Position numbers and translations under genes: made by a program | Source of the DNA: Emydura subglobosa | Lineage: Eukaryota > Chordata > Testudines > Chelidae | Direction: 5' to 3' | DNA: 64,000 nt | Assembly (NCBI GenBank): GCA_007922225.1 | Contig: ML680055.1 | Coordinates: 1,187,857-1,251,856 of the forward strand | Part shown: positions 42,976-54,800 of the stretch, piece by piece | Position numbering within the stretch: the first letter of the stretch is position 1 | Layout of the letters: the number at the start of each line of letters is the position of its first letter | Notes under the pieces: generated by a model | The model's input: only the letters and a program-made list of their open reading frames with translations | What the model was told of the DNA's origin: nothing | The model's database searches: none

Positions 42976-45789
42976 CCGGGGACCTGCAGGCTGCATGGCT
43001 TAGTGTTTGTAACGTGCAGTCAGAGCCTGCAAGGGGAGGCGCTAGAGGAGTGGCAGATTCATGGCGTTCTGTTCCCTGGTCACTAAATGCTCCTGGGAGG
43101 AAACGTTGAGAGAAGCAGCTGTTAGATCTTTGCTCCTAAACCAGCCAATACACACAGGAAATGGGGCGCAGGGATCCTAGCAGCCGGGGTGCAGTCCCGC
43201 CTGTTAACTGCAGCTAGACACAGCAGCCCCGAGGCAGGGGCGGGCAGGCCCAGTCTAAGCACTGGAGAGGTCATTCTGACCTGTTCCTGGATGAGTGCTG
43301 GCCGTCCTGCCCTGCGGGGTGGCTGGCTCACATCAGCTTGGCTGGAAATCGTGTGTGTGTAGCCGAGGCCCGCTGTGTCAGGGCGTGTGGAGCAGGCGGT
43401 CTTTCCAGCCCAGGCTGCCTTTGAGGCACGGGTGCGCTGACTGGCAAGGCTTTGCCATGCAGTCCCAGCTGGCCGGGTTCCTCTGGGACACAGAATATGG
43501 GAATTCTGGGCCCGAAGCAGCTCTGAAGCTCAGGCCTTCCCTCTCCCTCTGCTCAGCCCCGCAGCCTCACAGGCAGAGCCCTGACACGCCTGGCGGCCGA
43601 GGGGGGCTGGAGTGACACTGCTCCGGCGTGCCCAGCAGGGCCCAGCCCCCAGAGCTCTCACACTGACAGTGGAGCCCCCTCCTCCCTCAACGCAGCCGTG
43701 GTCCTGAACACACGGTCAGGCCCCGGACAGGCTGGCCCTCCGCTGCACCCCTCTCTGCCCTTCAGTCCTTTCTCTCCACCCTCTCCATTTTCACTTGCAT
43801 TAGAAACTTCCAGCTGGGGGAAGAAGCACCTGGCTGGTGTCTGATCAGCTGCCTTGCTGGCTCTACAACCATAGTAACAAGCATCCCTACACTGTGTTCA
43901 CCCACTGCTGCAATGCAGCCACCTCTGGGGCAGAAGGCGGAAGCTGTTTACCGGCACCCACAACTGTCCAACAGTCCAGGACAAGCAGAGGTGAACAGTT
44001 GCTCTCCCGTGGAGGATTGTTTGACATTAAGCTAGATTCTGCCACCCTCCTGAGCCCAAGCAGTATCTCACTGAGCAGTATCCCACTGCTGCCACCAGCA
44101 CTGCCCCAGGCATGAGCGTGTCAGAGCAACCCCGGGAACAGCACGTGAGAGACATGGGGGCACGTCTGGCCGTTAACAAACCCTTCGCGGCGGGAGGGGC
44201 CAGGGACTCCCATGGACTGAGCCAGCTTTAATGCAGGCCACCAGCAGCTCTCTCCCAGCACCTCCCGACCATGGCTCTCCATGACAGCGAAAGCCTGACC
44301 CAGCTATGCGTGCCCCCAGGCTGCCCACAGGCACTGAGCTGGGCACAGAGCTAGCTCACTGGCTGTCTGGCCAGGATAGCGCTGGTTCTGCCATGCTGCT
44401 CCGCGGGGCCGTGACACTCCATTGCCGCTAGTGCTGCCAAACAGGGGAACCCCTGAGCATGGAGCCCTGCTCATGCCTCTCGCAGCCTGCTGGCCGGCCA
44501 GGCCGGGGGCTGTGAACTGGTCTTGATTAAGCCACGAAGCTGCCAAGAGGCTGCGGGCCTGCGCCCCTCCCTGCCATCATTAGTCCGATTCCCTCTGTGC
44601 ACACTGAGCAGGGCTTTGACAGCAGCGGGAATCTCTTCCCTGCAAGACTCTGTCCTTCCCGTCCCTCCATCCCTAAACCTGCCTGGTGCTCGGTCAGCCG
44701 GAACCATTGGTCCCTAGCCCCGCTTGTGCTCTGGGCTCCTGCCTCCATTTCCAGATCTGCTCTCCTCCTACCCTACTTTGGCACAGCCGGAGCGATTGGG
44801 TGGGCCAGGGAGTTTGGTGCAGCACGGCTGTCTGGTGTCTTTTCCTCCTCCCCCCGGCCGCCAGTGTCTTGGGGGGCAGGCCCTGCTGCTCAGAGCTGTA
44901 TCGCAGGGCTCCGGGGAGCAGAATCCTGCTCCTTCGGGCCCAAACCCATCACATCTCCCGCCATAGAGGCTTTTCTGCCTGATCTCCAGGCCGGCGGGGA
45001 GTGTGCGAAGGAGATCTGCTCTCCACAGCATCACCCCCCCGGCAAACCCACGTGGGCAGTACCCTGGCCAAACTCACACTCAGGGCCTCTCACACCAGCA
45101 GCGGACTGGGTCTTCGGCCATCCTGGGGTGGCTGAGATCTGGGGCAGGTGGTTGAGTACAGCCGGATCCCACCCCTCGAGCCCAGGAAGCCGTGGAAACA
45201 CTGCAGCCTCCAGGCCATGGATTTCACCCTCTCTGTGGGTCTGAGCTGGCCTGGCAATGCTTTGCCTACCCCCCGCCGCCCCCGCACAGGCAGCCTCTTG
45301 CCAAGGCCCTCCCAGGAGCAGGGCGGGCGGGTGCAGTGGGTCCCAGCATAGCCCTGTCTATAGGTGACCTCTGGCAGCCCAGCAGGGCCTAGCCCCCTGT
45401 CCCCCTGTCCAGGCTCTGCAGCAGGGTGAATAGCAGCTCAGCAGCAGCTCCCACAGATGCGTGGGCCAAGGCAGGCCGGGGAGCGGGTGGGGGAGTGGGA
45501 AGGACGGACGTGCTACGGCCGGCACCGGGACAGCCCGCCGCCGTTCTAAGGGGCACTGGTTCCGCGAGCTCCTCCGGCTAGAATCGTTAACCGCTGGCCC
45601 GGCAAGTGAGACACGCTCCCTCCGTGTGGCTGCTGAGCTGCGGGTCCCTCACCGCCGGGGCCAAGGGAGCAGCCGGGCCTGCTGGTTCCAGGTCGGAGGG
45701 GCCGAGTGTCTGGTGGGATCTACGCTGCTAGTGAACTACAGCTTCACGCTTGCCTCTGCCGCTAGTGCCGCCCCGCGAGCTCCGCCGCG
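42976..45789 (-). other. GFAP: GFAP 3' UTR (part) and intergenic DNA
   Basis: Sequence downstream of the GFAP stop codon. The mammalian GFAP 3' UTR is over 1 kb, so much of 44200-45789 is probably transcribed 3' UTR. No recognised exon of another gene was seen. Confidence 0.5.
44227..44232 (-). terminator. GFAP: Candidate GFAP polyadenylation signal (ATTAAA)
   Basis: The minus strand reads ATTAAA 1.56 kb after the GFAP stop. It is a common variant hexamer at a plausible distance, but it was chosen by position only. Confidence 0.3.
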
Positions 45790-45825
45790 TTAGTCCTTGT
45801 GCTCCAGGGTGGATTCCTTGATCAC
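45790..45825 (-). CDS. GFAP: GFAP coding exon 9 (C-terminus)
   Basis: The minus strand reads CCCGCAG then [11 protein letters not shown] and TAA (45792-45790). Human GFAP alpha ends VIKESKQEHKDVM, so this copy ends two residues earlier. Intron 8, before it, is 5.06 kb. Confidence 0.9.
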   Translation of the reverse strand: MIKESTLEHKD

Positions 45826-48800
45826 CTGCGGGCAGGCAGAGGGCGAGTGTTACCATCATGGCCAGGATCTCCTTGGCTCAGGGCCGGCCCAGAGACCCAC
45901 ACCCCCCTGGGGAGGCCAGGAGGCAAGTCCAGGACTTGTCCTGGGTGGAGCCAGGGCTGGCACATGGCTGGGGTTAGCATATGCACCCCCTATTCAGGAA
46001 CTGCCAGGGTGCAGGTTGTGGCACTAGCCCTCTGGGCTCCCTGAACCCGTGCCCACCACTGCCATGGCCTCCATGGGGCCAGTGGCCGTGGAGACGTGCC
46101 AAGCTGGCGGAGTGGCCCCAGCGCTGGGGAAATCTGCCAGTGGGATCCTTCCACCAGCCTCGTGGTCCCTATGTACCCGCCACGCCACAGAGCAAGGGTG
46201 AGTCTGGCCAGGGGGGCTGGCACTTCCCCCTGTCCTGCAGCGGAGATCACTGAGTGTCTGTGAACCAGGCTGCAGGGCGGGGGGTCGGGGGGCCTGCTGG
46301 GCTGGGCAGGTATCTGGCAAACTGGAACCAGCCAGCGTCCAAGGGGCAGGCTGGACTCATTGTAACCAGAGACAGAATTCACACCTGCAAGGGCAGCCCC
46401 GGGTGTTCTCCTCTGCCCCTACGTCTCACGGGGCGGCCCTGCAGAGAGGCAGCACGTCTCCCTCTTGGAGCAGAGGAGTCAGGACTCCTGGGTTCTCTCC
46501 TGCGCTGTTGCTGGAGGCTGGCGCGCCAGTTCAGCTGTGCGCCCATAGGGATTATGCTAGTGACCCAGCTCCCAGGGAGAGGGGTGAGGCTCAGTCCGTC
46601 CCGGTTAGCAAAGTGCTTAGAGACCCCGGGACGGCAGGGGTCCAGGAAGAGTGTTACCGTTCCCACAGCACCTACCTGCACCCGCTGGCCCGGCTGCTTG
46701 GAGTCTCAGCTCCTCGGTCTGCAAGACACTGAGAGGAGGCAGCATCTGGGCAGCTCACCCCCGAGGCTGGGTCACTAACATGCCCCACAGCCGCTTCGTC
46801 CCTCCAGCCCGGGCCTCAGGAAGGGGCCATGGCCCAGCCTGGCGGCCCCTAGAGCCAGCACTCAAGGTACCTGCCATCAGTGGGGCCAGCCACATGCCGG
46901 CCAGTGAGCACAGAGCAGGAGGATTTCAAGCAGCCAGCGCTGCTGTGCTCTGCCCAGCAGAGGGGACTGTGCGGCCGCCTTTGTGCTGTAACGGCAGCTA
47001 AGGAGCCTTCCCAGGGGTGGGGGGGGGTAGTTAACCAGACCTCCATTAGCGGGATGCTGGGAACCACCCCTGTTCCCGTGCCAGGGGGAGTGAGCGACAG
47101 ATGGCTGCACAAACAGCCCCTGACAGCTCTGCCTGTGCACCTCCACGTCGACTGGCCAGGCCAGGGGGCCACACACCTGCCACGCAGTCTCCGTGCCCCA
47201 CTGCCCCATAGCCTGTCTGTGTGCTGGGCATTATCCCTGGCCGGGTTCCCCCTGGGAGATCGAAATGCCCGTACAGGCTGCGCAGAACTTTGCCTGACCT
47301 GATAACCCCCCAAAGCCTGTCTTTTCAGAGTCTATGGGATCAGCCCGTGTTCCCGGGGTGCAGTCTGAGTACATCAGGAGCAACAGTCCCAGCCCCAAGA
47401 GCTTACAGTCTAGCTAAGAGAGACGAGGTGGGGGAGGGGGATCTTTTACTGGACCAGCTTCTGTTGGGGGCAGGGACAAGCTTTCAAGCTACACAGAGCT
47501 CTTCTTCAGGGGGGAGGAAGCGGAGTGTCTGCACTGAGCAGATTGCTAAGCAGATGGGTACTGCCCGTTGGAGGCAGTCACTGCAATGAAGTGGGCAGTT
47601 GGGGGGTAGATTATTCTGCATGAAGGGTTTGAAGAGGGTGTGATGCTGGCGGAGCAGCTGCGTAGCTCTGGCTCACCTGTGGTTGTAACAGAGATCAGAG
47701 CTATAAGAATGGGCTTCGTGTTTAGGCTTTATGGATTGTTTGTAGGACGCTGCATGTGTTAATCCTACTTATGGGGGCTGGGTCCCAGGGTATAGAGTTA
47801 TACTGGAATGAGGAAAGCAGCATGAAGGAAGGTGAAGTGCGCCTCCTGCACACAAGGTGGCCCATTGAATGCAAATGAGGCATTGTGTAGGATCAAAGGG
47901 CCCAGACCGTGTTGGTTGCATTCCTCACTCCTCCAGGAAGGGGAGCTCTGCGCATGAACTCATCCCATCAGCTGGGAATCTGGGTGAAGGGGATAAAAAA
48001 TCCCTGACAAGGAGAAACTGGGTCTCTTTATGCTGGCTGGACTTGGAGGGGCAAAGATTCCTCAGCATAAGCCAGAGATCCCCATGCTGCTTGGCATGGG
48101 TCAGCCCTAAAGGACGGAGAGAGCTGCTGATTGTAGGCGCTTATATTAAATCTAAGACTGGAACGTGCGTGTTTGTGTTTTGTATTACCTTTGTACATTA
48201 GCACTGCCGCAAATGGAGGGAAGTGATTATTCCCCTCTGTTCAGCACGGGTGAGGTCACATTTGGAATATTGTGTCCAGTTTTGGGCCCCCCACTACAAA
48301 AAGGATGTGGAAAGTCTAGTTTGGAGAGTCCAGCGGAGGGCAACAAAAATGATTAGGGGCTGGAGCACAGGACTTATGAGGAGAGGCTGAGGGAACTGGG
48401 CTTGTTTAGTCTGCAGAAAAGAAGAATGAGGGGGGATTTGATAGCAGCCTTTAACTACCTGAAAGGGGGTTCCAGGGAGGCTGGAGCTAGGCTGTTCTCG
48501 GTGGTGGCAGATGACAGAACAAGGAGCAACGGTCTCAAATTGCAGTGGGGGAATGTCTAGGTTGGATATTAGGAAAAACTTTTTCCCTAGGAGGGTGGTG
48601 AAGCACTGGAATGGGTTACATAGGGAGGTGGTGGAATGACCATCTTTAGAGGTTTTTAAGGTGCGGCTTGACAAAGCCCTGGCTGGGATGATTTAGTTGG
48701 GGTTGGTCCTGCTTTGAACAGGGGGTTGAACTAGATACCTCCTGAGGTCCCTTCTAACCCTCACCTTCTAGGATTCTATGAAATAACTCTCATTTCTTTT

Positions 48801-51800
48801 CTTATAGTTAATAAATCTTTAGTTCGTTCGTTACAGGATTGGCTACAGGCGTTGTCTTGGGTTTGAGATCTGAGTACAACTGACCTGGCGTAAGTGACTG
48901 GGAGTAACCTGAATATTGTTTGAACTTCGAAGAGAGAGTTCAAGAAGGCGTGAAACCGTTAAGAGGTGCCTGTGGACGGTGTGAGGCCAGTAGCAGGCCC
49001 CACCACACCGGGACCAGGTCTTCTCGGAGTCGGGTTGCTTGGGAATGCAGCCCAAAGCGGGTGGTAAACTCCATCTAAGGCTAAATACTGGCATGGGACT
49101 GAATATTGTTGTGATTTCTGGTGTAAAGTGACCATCGACCACATAGTGCAGCTTGCCTGGGTGACAGATAGACTGGCGTACCCAAGGGGACAGTCTGTGA
49201 CTCCAGGGTAAGGCTGTTACAGCGCTTTCGGAGTTCACACGTGTTACTGGGTTGGTGAAATCTAACCGTAGAACGTACCGCCGGTTTGGGGTGTCTGCCT
49301 TGCTTTGTGATGGTGGGCCCTGAGGCCAGCACTCATGGTCATGACAGTGTGACAGTGGGAAGTTAAAGGGCTCAGGCAGTGTGATGTGTTATGAATTGTT
49401 GTAATGAGCCACACAACCCGGCTCCCTGTTAAGTCCAGGGTTTTTGGTGACTAGCAGAGTTATGAATTTAAGTTCCCAGGCTCGTCAATTTGTAACACAC
49501 CACACGCCCCTTAACTGCCCACTTTAAACCCTCTATGCACAACATCTAACCCACAACTGCCTGCGTCATTTCAAGGGAGCACTGCCAACATGCCTCACCC
49601 CTTCTGCTTCACAATCTGTCCCCATGTGTTTGTCTGTGACACACTGGTCACCTTCCCCAGAGCTGAAGAAGAACTCTGTGTAGCTTGAAAGTTTGTCCCG
49701 TCCCCCAACAGAAGTTGGTCCAATAAAAGATATTCCCTCCCCCACCTTGGCTCTCTCGTATCCTGGAACCGACCTGGCTATACCAACACTGCAAACACCC
49801 TAAGTAGCCAGGACCGAGGAAGGGTGGGAGAAAGGAAGGATCATTCACCCCATATTACAGATGGGAACCTGAGGCCCAGATTAATTAAAAGCCTTGCCCA
49901 ACATCACACAGTCTGTGGCAAAGGTCGGACTGGAGCCGAGATCTCTAGAGCCCCACGTGGGGCCATAATCGCACTGTGGAGCTGGTTGGGAACCAGAATT
50001 TCTGTTCAGCTGGAAATTCTGGCATTTCAGAAAATGATTAGTTCAGAATCAGAACAAAAAGCCAAAATTCCCTGTATCACCCGAATTCCAAAAAAATGGC
50101 ATTTTGGGATCATCCAATCATGTCATTTCGATAATGTTAAAATGTGTCCTTTTGACACGGTAAAAAATGTGTCGTTCTCACTCTGTCCTTCTGATGAATT
50201 TTGTTTAGACTTCGATATTACATTAAAATATTAGATATAATATTGAATAGTAAACGTAATATATACGTGATATGAAATCAGTGTTTTAATATCATAGAAA
50301 AGTCAACATGAAATGCCCTGAAACACTCACAGCGAAATGAAATGGCTTTACCATATCGAAACGTTTCAGCGTCATCGAAATGAAATATTATCGCTCTCGT
50401 CAAAACGAAACGAGAAAGTGAGAACATTAATTTCAACTTTCTTCTGTCAAAATGACATCGGAATTGACATTGATTTCGCTGAAACTGCATAGCCCGGCAG
50501 AAAGTGTTCCCTTGAATTGTTTTGATGGGCTCCCTCCACAGCACTGCTTCCTTCCCCAGTGCCTTGCCTGCCATACGCCCCAGCCTCGGTGGACATCCCT
50601 CTAGACACACACAAGGGGGGTTGCTAGTCACACACAAGCAGGTGACTAGTGATGAGATCCACCAACAGAACAAAAGCCACTGCTTCTCCGCAGGAAATCC
50701 TTGGCCCTGCTAGGCATGACAGCTGTACATTTCGGCAAGCGAGATGCATGCCCATCACCCTCCATGACCTGTACCATTCAAGGCCCAGACAACAGGGAAA
50801 TGCAGCGTGGCAAGATCAGGTGGTCTCCAGCAGGAAGGAGAGGGGAAGGATGATGGGGCAGGGGCAGGGGAGGCCATCTCCTACCTCTGCATCTCTGGTC
50901 TCCACAGTTTTTACCACGATGCCCCTCTTCAGGTGAGCCTCAGACACTGAGCGGGTATCCAGGCTGGTCTCTGGTGGAAGAGCAAATTCAGTCACCGTCT
51001 CCACTCAGAGGAAGCTCCACCAAGCAGAACAAGGCCAAGTGAAGCATTTAGGGCCACACAGGCTCACCAGTCCGGCTGTCTTTGGGCCCAAACAGAGATT
51101 CCCTGCACAGGGGACAGGGGTGGCCCACACAGCCAGTGGACCCCCATGGAAGTCCACACAGTACAATGGCACTATCTATCCCCTGCATGCTGCTGTATGG
51201 GCTGCCCCTGACATGATACCTTTGGTGGGCTGGGTGCTGTGATGCACCGCGCCCTCGCCCCCTCTCTGCAGAGGGCTGGGAGAGTCACTGCAGTCCTGGC
51301 CTGCCTGACTTCCTGCTTGGAAAGTTTCATGCTCCTGAGGGGCACAGCTGCTCTGAATCTCCACCATCTTCTGCCCCAGAACCCCCCAAAGCTCTGGATT
51401 CCCTGTGGTGTCCCCTCATCCCCAGTTTAGGGTTCCCCTGCGCTGCAGAGCAGCCTGCATTCAGAAAGGTGATGTGACTTCAGGGAATTTCAGGGTCCCC
51501 ATGTTACCGTGCTGGGTCCCAAAGGAGGGATGACCCCCTCTTCTCTTCACCCGCACCACATGGAGTCTGGCCCTGCTGGAGGCAGGGAACGTCGACATGC
51601 TGGACTGGCTGTACCAGATCAGACCAGTGGGGCACTCGGCCTGGGACCCCGCCTCCCACTGGCGCCAGTGACAACACTACTCAGGCGTGACGTGCCAAGA
51701 CAGGCTGGCACAGAGGGGAGGGTCGCCAAGGTCACGCAGCAGTTTGGTGGCAGGAAAGCCAGGTCTCCTGGCTCCCTGTCCATTGAACAGTGCTGCCCTT

Positions 51801-54800
51801 GATGCATCAGAGGAAGATGGGGAAAAGCCCACAATGCATCTGGCCAAATGCACAATGCTGTGCACAAGGAGACTGCCCCACAATGATCAGCTTATGCTCT
51901 GGATCATGAGATTCGATGGGCCCCATCTTAGCGCCTCTAGGTGCAAACGCTGTTAACGGCCATCACGTTCCCCAGCCCTTCCTCCGGTCCTGGCCCCGTG
52001 TCAGAGCCTGTGTGTGCCAGCGGCAGTGCCGTGGCAGAGTGATTCCACACCCCAATGGGAAGGCGCTACCTGGCCACGGCCACCCATCCCTCCCTCCTCC
52101 CTCGGGGGTGCGCGGCATCCTGACCTCGGATCTGCAGCTTGGAGAAGGTCTGCACGGGGATGGTGATCCTGCAGAGACAATGGAAATGGGGAAGCACAGG
52201 TTTGAGACGGGCCACGCAAGAGGCGCTTCCACAGCAAGGCGGCCTGTGACTTCCCGAGAGAAGGGAGCTCTCGAAGAGCAGGGTGACAAGAGGCCCCGTC
52301 CCACCACGTACCTAACCCAGCCATGCACCCTCAGCGCCTGCCTGTCCAGACCCTTCTGCTCTCACTGACGCTGTTGAGATCAATGGGGACAACTGAGAGC
52401 CATTCGCTTCCAACAGCGAATGGGGGAGATGGGGCCAGGCTGCCAGGCTGGGATCCGGTCCTAGCTTTCCTCCAGTCATGAGGAGAGTTCCATCCATGGT
52501 TTTGGTTTAGGCCCTTCTCTAAGTGACAGAGCATTAGATCCATTCCAGCAAGCTGTGGCCTGGAGCGTCTGGTAGCTGATGGACAAGGATGTAGCACTGC
52601 AGCTATGGCTGGGTTGGCAGCCCAGGGACTGGCGTCCTCTGGGTATCCATGGACAGGTTCAACGTCCCCTGAAAGAACGAATGAACGAACTCCCCTTCCT
52701 CGTCCGGCCAGTGTGTCTCACCCTTTCCCTGCAGGGGTCACATGGATGGGGGCAGTGGCGCCTGGGGATAGCCTCTAAAGCGCCTTGGACCCCGGGAAAT
52801 GGTGATTCGCACAGCGGCCCCCCAGGGGAGCACATCCCTCCAGCCAGCTGCAGGACTCACCTGCTCTCCTCCCCCTCCAGGAGCTTGCGGTAGGTGGCGA
52901 TCTCAATGTCCAAGGCCAGCTTGACGTTGAGCAGCTCCTGGTATTCCTGGAGGTGCCGAGCCATCTCCTCCTTGAGGTTGCGGATGTCTTCCTCCAGCCG
53001 GACAACCGTGTCCTGGTAGCTGGCTGTCTCGATGGCATAGCGGTCCTCCATCTCCCGCAGCTGCCGCTCCAGGGATTCATTCTGGGGGGGAGGGTTATTA
53101 CTCTGGATTCACCCTGCCTTCCGCTGTCTGACCCAGGGATCCTGGGCACAGGGGGTGATACGACACCAGCAGCCCAGGGTCACGTCACCCGAACAGGGCT
53201 CATCAGCCTCCAGGGCTGCTACTGACAGCCCAGTGTGGGTCAGTCACCCCACGGTCCACGAGTCCAGTCCCCACCCCCTGCCTGTACCACTCATTCACTT
53301 CCACTGGTCTCCTTCCCCCCTGCCCCACGGGAGCAGACCCCAGGCCCAGCCCAGTGAGCCGTCTCTGCCCCACAGGGACAGACTCCCCTCCCAGCTCGTT
53401 TGGCAGCCTTCCTTTTCACACGTCACAGGTGCACAAGGGAGCGCAGCTTTGTTTGGTGTCTGCCGAGACCTTAGCTCCCAGCATGGCTTGCTGGGGTCTG
53501 AACGAGGTTTATCTGACAAGGTTAATTGCAGCCTGAAGGGAAAGGAGAGCCCAGAGCAGGGCTCAGTGACAGGTGTGAGAGTCATTGGGAGGCCTGTGTT
53601 AACGAAGGGCAGCAATGGGAAAGCCACCCCAGAGACCCCAGCACCCTCACCCGCCCCTGCCCCCAGCACCCTCACCTCCCCCTGCCCCCAGCACCCTCAC
53701 CTACCAATCCCCTCAGGGACTCCAGGTCGCAGGTGAGCATCTGGAGCTGCCGCCGGTACTCATTGGCTTCTTGCTTGGCCAAGCGCAGGGCTTCGATGTT
53801 CCGTGCCGCAGCATCCGTCAGGTCTGCAAACTGGGGAGAGGTGTCAGTGCTCGTGGCCTGGCGAGCTAGAGACGGCCCTGGCTGGGGAGAGCGCTCAGCC
53901 GGGTGCTTGGCTCCCAGAGGAACAAGAAACTGGGAGCGAGCCGGGAAAGATGACGATGGCCACACAGTTGTTTGAACAACGTACTCTGGGGGCTGGAGAG
54001 GGGCCTGGCTGCTGGGACTCCTGGGTTCCAGTCCCAGCACGGCCAAGGAAATGTGGTCTAGTGGTTAGAGCTGAGGAGTCAGGACTCCAGCGGCCTAGTC
54101 CCATCTGCCACTAACTGACTGTGTGACCTTAGGAAAGTCTCATACCTTCTGTGTCTCGTCTTCCCCCATGCGTAAAAGTGGGAGACTAATTCCCACCTCG
54201 CTCCTAGGAAGTTGGGGGCACAATTAGCGACGAGCTCTGAGATCCTGGTAGGAAAGGTGCTAGCCGAAGACAAATGTGGAAGTATGATTATTATTCCTGC
54301 TGCTTTCATGAAGTCAGGGGACTCACCGAGGGGAATCTCTCATGGACCAGCCCTTCCAACCTGCCTGGTAACTCCCCTGGGTAGCAGCATATGGCACATG
54401 GGGCATCGTCCTGGAGACATCCACCGTCCAATGCCGGCCAGACCAGCACGGGCTGCTGGTCACAGAGGGGGGATGAGACAGGCACTGCATGCACCAGCAG
54501 CCCCTGGGATCGGCTGGCATGTGCCCCTGGTAACGTTACCTTCGACTTGTACCACTCCTCGGTCTCGTGCATGTTGTTGGAGGCCATGGACTCATACTGA
54601 ATGCGGATCTCCCGCAGCGCAGCCGTCAGGTCCGGCTTCGACACGTCCATCTCAATGTGGACCTGCTGTTGCGCGAGCTGCTCCTGCAGCTCTCTCAGCT
54701 CCTGCAAAGACGCAAGCGAGGAGGGTCGGAGGCGAAGGGGCAGGGCTGTGCCGTACTGGTGCAGCTGGGAAGCAGGCTGTGGAGCCCCCCCCGGGCACCA

